Positions 5,521 through 7,419 of a stretch of DNA of 7,419 nucleotides are shown one piece after another (the stretch's first letter is position 1; every line of letters starts with the position of its first letter). Below the pieces are notes generated by a model, which saw only the letters and a list, made by a program, of their open reading frames with translations, was not told the DNA's origin and did not search any database. Source of the stretch: JOPF136 sp035272605 (GTDB lineage Bacteria; Acidobacteriota; Terriglobia; Acidiferrales; UBA7541); NCBI GenBank assembly GCA_035272605.1, contig DATEQM010000185.1, positions 1-7,419 on the forward strand, read 5' to 3'. Made by a program: the position numbers and the translations under genes.

Positions 5521-6198
5521 TCACGGTTGTGGCTCGGGATATTGGTCAGCCCTCTTCGAATAATCCTCGCCATACTTGTTCTTGTGCGGCAGTTCAACGT
5601 ATTGCGATTCATCGAGGGTCAAGTCGGGCGCCGTTGTCCCGCTGGCCGCGACGGTCAGCTCGGCCGTGGCCTCGCGCGAACGTCCGCTCCATGCCCTGAT
5701 TCGATAGCGCCCGGGAGGCAGCTCCAGGCGGTAGTTGCCCGCCGCGTCCGCCTCGGTGATGTAAGGCGTGGCCACCACTAGGAGCACAGCGGTCATTTGC
5801 GGATGGATGTTGCAGAACACGCGATACAGCGCCGGAGCGCTGAACGTGCGCGTCTTCGATTTCGGCGCGCGATACAGTCCCAGGTCGAACGGGCTCGGCG
5901 GCGAGAGCGAAAACACGTTGTGGAAGATTGGGTCTTCGTTGATGAATTCCACGCTCGATCCCACCGGCACGGCCAGTACCCGTGGCGAAAACGATTTGTT
6001 CTTCTGGAGCAGTTTGTAATGTTTGGGGGCCGTGGGAGGTTTGCCTTCCTTCGGTTCGGCGTAAACAATGGTGGTCACCGCCGCGGCTGCCGGGCGCCCG
6101 ATCACCTTGACCTTTCCGTTCACCCCGCTGCCCGCCGCGGCCAGGCGCGCGATGGCAAAGAGCGCCAGAAAACCTGACGTGAGCAGTTTTCGCTTCAT
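5521..6198 (-). CDS. Secreted cupredoxin with carboxypeptidase-regulatory-like domain
   Basis: A 225-residue exported protein. Residues 1-22 form a signal peptide (KRK, hydrophobic stretch, cleavage near AAAG). A plastocyanin-like domain runs from about 70 to 145. Predicted type 1 copper ligands are His93 (IFHNVFS) and the cluster Cys129, His132, Met135 (FCNIHPQM), with spacing C-x2-H-x2-M. A small beta-sandwich, ADAAGNYRLELPPGRYRIRAW (about 150-170), matches carboxypeptidase regulatory-like domains. The charged tail YGEDYSKRADQYPEPQP is probably flexible. Homologues are often labelled methylamine utilization protein, but no methylamine dehydrogenase genes are present, so that name should not be used for function. 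An electron-transfer or copper-binding role in the periplasm is the best inference. The start codon has only a weak upstream purine-rich site. Its 3' end faces the cyclase gene across 21 bases. Confidence 0.87.
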   Translation of the reverse strand: MKRKLLTSGFLALFAIARLAAAGSGVNGKVKVIGRPAAAAVTTIVYAEPKEGKPPTAPKHYKLLQKNKSFSPRVLAVPVGSSVEFINEDPIFHNVFSLSPPSPFDLGLYRAPKSKTRTFSAPALYRVFCNIHPQMTAVLLVVATPYITEADAAGNYRLELPPGRYRIRAWSGRSREATAELTVAASGTTAPDLTLDESQYVELPHKNKYGEDYSKRADQYPEPQP

Positions 6199-6237
6199 GG
6201 CCAGACCCTGTAGGCGAATACGATAGCCCGTTAAGAC

Positions 6238-6444
6238 CTAAGCCGCCCCAAGCTCGACCTCGATAGTGTGAACTCTGGGCGGCCGCGGGGCGTGCGGCGC
6301 CTCAAAATGAAGCTCCAGTGCTTCCTTCAGGTTTGCGAGTGCCTCTTCTTCGGTCTCGCCCTGGCTGGCGATGTCCGCTTCGAGGCACTGGGAAACATAC
6401 CAGTGTCCCTCGCGCCAGACCGTAGCGGCGAATGGCCGTTTCAT
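6238..6444 (-). CDS. HicB-like small protein, no HicA partner
   Basis: A 68-residue protein with the partial RNase H-like fold of HicB antitoxins. It has a first strand FAATVWREGHWYVSQCLEAD (residues 5-24), the hallmark ASQGETEEEALANLKEALELHFE (26-48), and a short tail. It lacks the C-terminal DNA-binding domain of full HicB, as do many short HicB proteins. HicA toxins are normally encoded immediately beside hicB. Here the 157 bases upstream and 39 bases downstream contain no HicA-like frame, so the gene is an orphan. It may be a relic antitoxin or belong to the large group of short HicB-like proteins with no toxin. A GAGAGA lies about 9 bases before the ATG. It is on the same strand as the cupredoxin gene and 39 bases upstream, so co-transcription is possible. 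Confidence 0.8.
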   Translation of the reverse strand: MKRPFAATVWREGHWYVSQCLEADIASQGETEEEALANLKEALELHFEAPHAPRPPRVHTIEVELGAA

Positions 6445-6510
6445 GGACTGATTCTCTCACAGGATGATGGGTATCGAGACTCCGGCCGTGGCCTTGCCGA
6501 CGCGGAAAGC

Positions 6511-6530
6511 GCACAGGCTGAAGCCTGTGC
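6511..6530. repeat. REP-like palindrome between hicB-like gene and cysS
   Basis: Nine-base perfect arms, GCACAGGCT (6511-6519) and AGCCTGTGC (6522-6530), flank a two-base GA centre. The element is extragenic, in the divergent gap, and has the size and symmetry of interspersed REP-type repeats. I recall similar CACAGGCT...AGCCTGTG palindromes scattered in acidobacterial genomes, but this window holds only one copy, so repetition is not shown. No T-run follows. Confidence 0.5.
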
Positions 6531-6556
6531 CACTTTTGCGCGGCATCGGCTAGAAT
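6527..6556 (+). promoter_or_regulatory. Possible cysS promoter
   Basis: TAGAAT (6551-6556) matches the -10 consensus at five of six positions. An 18-base spacer upstream lies GTGCCA (6527-6532), four of six for the -35. It would give a leader of about 39 bases to the ATG at 6602. The -35 overlaps the right arm of the palindrome at 6511-6530. Confidence 0.4.
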
Positions 6557-6601
6557 CGTGTGCCTTGCCGGGCGCCTCAACTCGCGTCCGAGCGGCCCGC
6601 C

Positions 6602-7419
6602 ATGGGCGAAATTCGATTTCACAACACGCTATCCGGCCGCGTCGAGCCGTTCGTTCCGCTCGTGGCGGGCGAGGCGCGCATTTACACGTGCGGGCCCACG
6701 GTCTACGACTTCGCGCACATCGGCAATTTCCGGACATTCGTGTTCCAAGACGTGCTGCGGCGGTTCCTGGGGAGCCGGGGATTCCGCATCCACCAGGTGA
6801 TGAACCTGACGGACGTGGACGACCGCATCATCCAGAACGCGGCGGCGGCGGGCATCCCCATCCGCGAGTACACGGAGAAGTATGTGCGCGCGTTCTTGGA
6901 AGACATGGACGCGCTGGGCTTGGAACGGCCGGAGCAGATTGTGCGCGCCACGGACCACATCGAGCAGATGGTGGCGCTGGTGGAGCGGCTGCGGGAAAAG
7001 ACGTTCACCTACGTGAGCGACGGCTCCATCTACTACCGCATCGCCAAGTTTCCGGCGTACGGCAAACTTTCGAAGATCGATCTCTCCGGCATCCAGGCCG
7101 GCGCGCGCGTGGAGACGGACCGCTACGAAAAAGAAGACGCGCGCGACTTCGCGCTGTGGAAGGCGCCGAAGCCCGGCGAGCATTTCTGGGAGACGCGCAT
7201 CGGTCCCGGACGGCCCGGGTGGCACCTGGAATGTTCCGCGATGTCCATGCACTACCTGGGCGAAACCATTGACATCCACACGGGCGGCATTGACCTGGCC
7301 TTCCCGCATCACGAAAACGAAATTGCGCAGAGCGAAGCCGCCACCGGAAAACCGTTTGTGCGCTACTGGCTGCACGCGGAGCACCTGCTGGTGGACGGGG
7401 AGAAGATGTCGAAATCGCT
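6602..7419 (+). CDS. cysS: Cysteinyl-tRNA synthetase, N-terminal part (cut by window edge)
   Basis: This class I aminoacyl-tRNA synthetase attaches cysteine to tRNA-Cys using ATP in the cytoplasm. The 272 visible residues include YTCGPTVYDFAHIGNFRTF (28-46), with the HIGH-type motif HIGN at 39-42. Next come NLTDVDDRII, the ARDFALWKAPKPGE segment, WHLECSAMSM with Cys211, GGIDLAFPHHENE (about 228-240), and KMSKS at 268-272 exactly at the window edge. The expected zinc ligands are all present: Cys30, Cys211, His236 and Glu240. Each is shifted by two from the E. coli numbering. I chose the ATG at 6602 because MGEIRFHNTLSG is the usual family start. An in-frame GTG at 6560 would add 14 residues without family support. 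No Shine-Dalgarno sequence is visible. The anticodon-binding C-terminus lies outside the window. Confidence 0.97.
   Translation, partial: MGEIRFHNTLSGRVEPFVPLVAGEARIYTCGPTVYDFAHIGNFRTFVFQDVLRRFLGSRGFRIHQVMNLTDVDDRIIQNAAAAGIPIREYTEKYVRAFLEDMDALGLERPEQIVRATDHIEQMVALVERLREKTFTYVSDGSIYYRIAKFPAYGKLSKIDLSGIQAGARVETDRYEKEDARDFALWKAPKPGEHFWETRIGPGRPGWHLECSAMSMHYLGETIDIHTGGIDLAFPHHENEIAQSEAATGKPFVRYWLHAEHLLVDGEKMSKS

Noticed and set aside
5521..6198. Methylamine utilization operon
   Set aside because: Only a cupredoxin protein of a type sometimes given that label is present; no methylamine dehydrogenase or accessory genes are seen.
6268..7384. Open frames of 251 and 334 codons overlapping cysS on both strands
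   Set aside because: cysS reads continuously through the region with its HIGN, zinc-site and KMSKS motifs, so the others are shadows.

Overview
The window is GC-rich, densely coded bacterial chromosome. The best guess for the host is Acidobacteriota (Bryobacterales/Solibacter or Koribacter-like). The clues are an SMC protein with a long acidic insert between the first ATPase strands and the coiled coil, and a secreted cupredoxin / carboxypeptidase-regulatory-like protein of a type common in that phylum. This placement is inference, because the window has no rRNA or other phylogenetic marker. No complete mobile element, CRISPR array, tRNA or rRNA was seen.

Layout. Positions 1-1044 (minus) hold the N-terminal part of smc, cut by the left edge. 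Positions 1045-1276 are non-coding and contain a two-part stem-loop just upstream of smc. Positions 1277-2640 (minus) are a compact three-gene unit transcribed right to left: an SdpR-type ArsR autorepressor, an SdpI-like six-helix membrane protein, and a single-domain rhodanese. Positions 2641-2809 hold the promoter of that unit and inverted repeats. Positions 2810-3642 (minus) are a second ArsR regulator overlapping a START/AHSA1 (SRPBCC) protein. The 204 bases at 3643-3846 form a divergent promoter region. Positions 3847-5499 (plus) encode a membrane-bound class III adenylate cyclase with an extracytoplasmic sensor and a HAMP domain. It converges, with 21 bases between the stop codons, on a secreted cupredoxin protein at 5521-6198 (minus). 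A short HicB-like protein without a HicA partner follows at 6238-6444 (minus). After a 157-base divergent gap carrying a REP-like palindrome, cysS begins at 6602 (plus) and runs off the right edge at its KMSKS motif.

How the genes relate. smc and cysS are housekeeping genes framing a small accessory block. That block contains two independent one-component ArsR units, each paired with its own effector. In both, the regulator has a TTGACA box exactly 30 bases before the start codon, a -10-like hexamer 7 bases before it, and no Shine-Dalgarno sequence. This suggests leaderless, autoregulated mRNAs. The downstream genes do have ribosome binding sites: AGGAGG for the SdpI-like and rhodanese genes, AAAGGA for the SRPBCC gene. 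The membrane cyclase adds a second-messenger input, and the cupredoxin protein suggests an envelope redox role. A functional link between those two is only suggested by adjacency. I see no clearly novel multi-gene defence or mobile system. The most interesting points are the twin leaderless ArsR promoters and the sdpR-sdpI-like-rhodanese unit.
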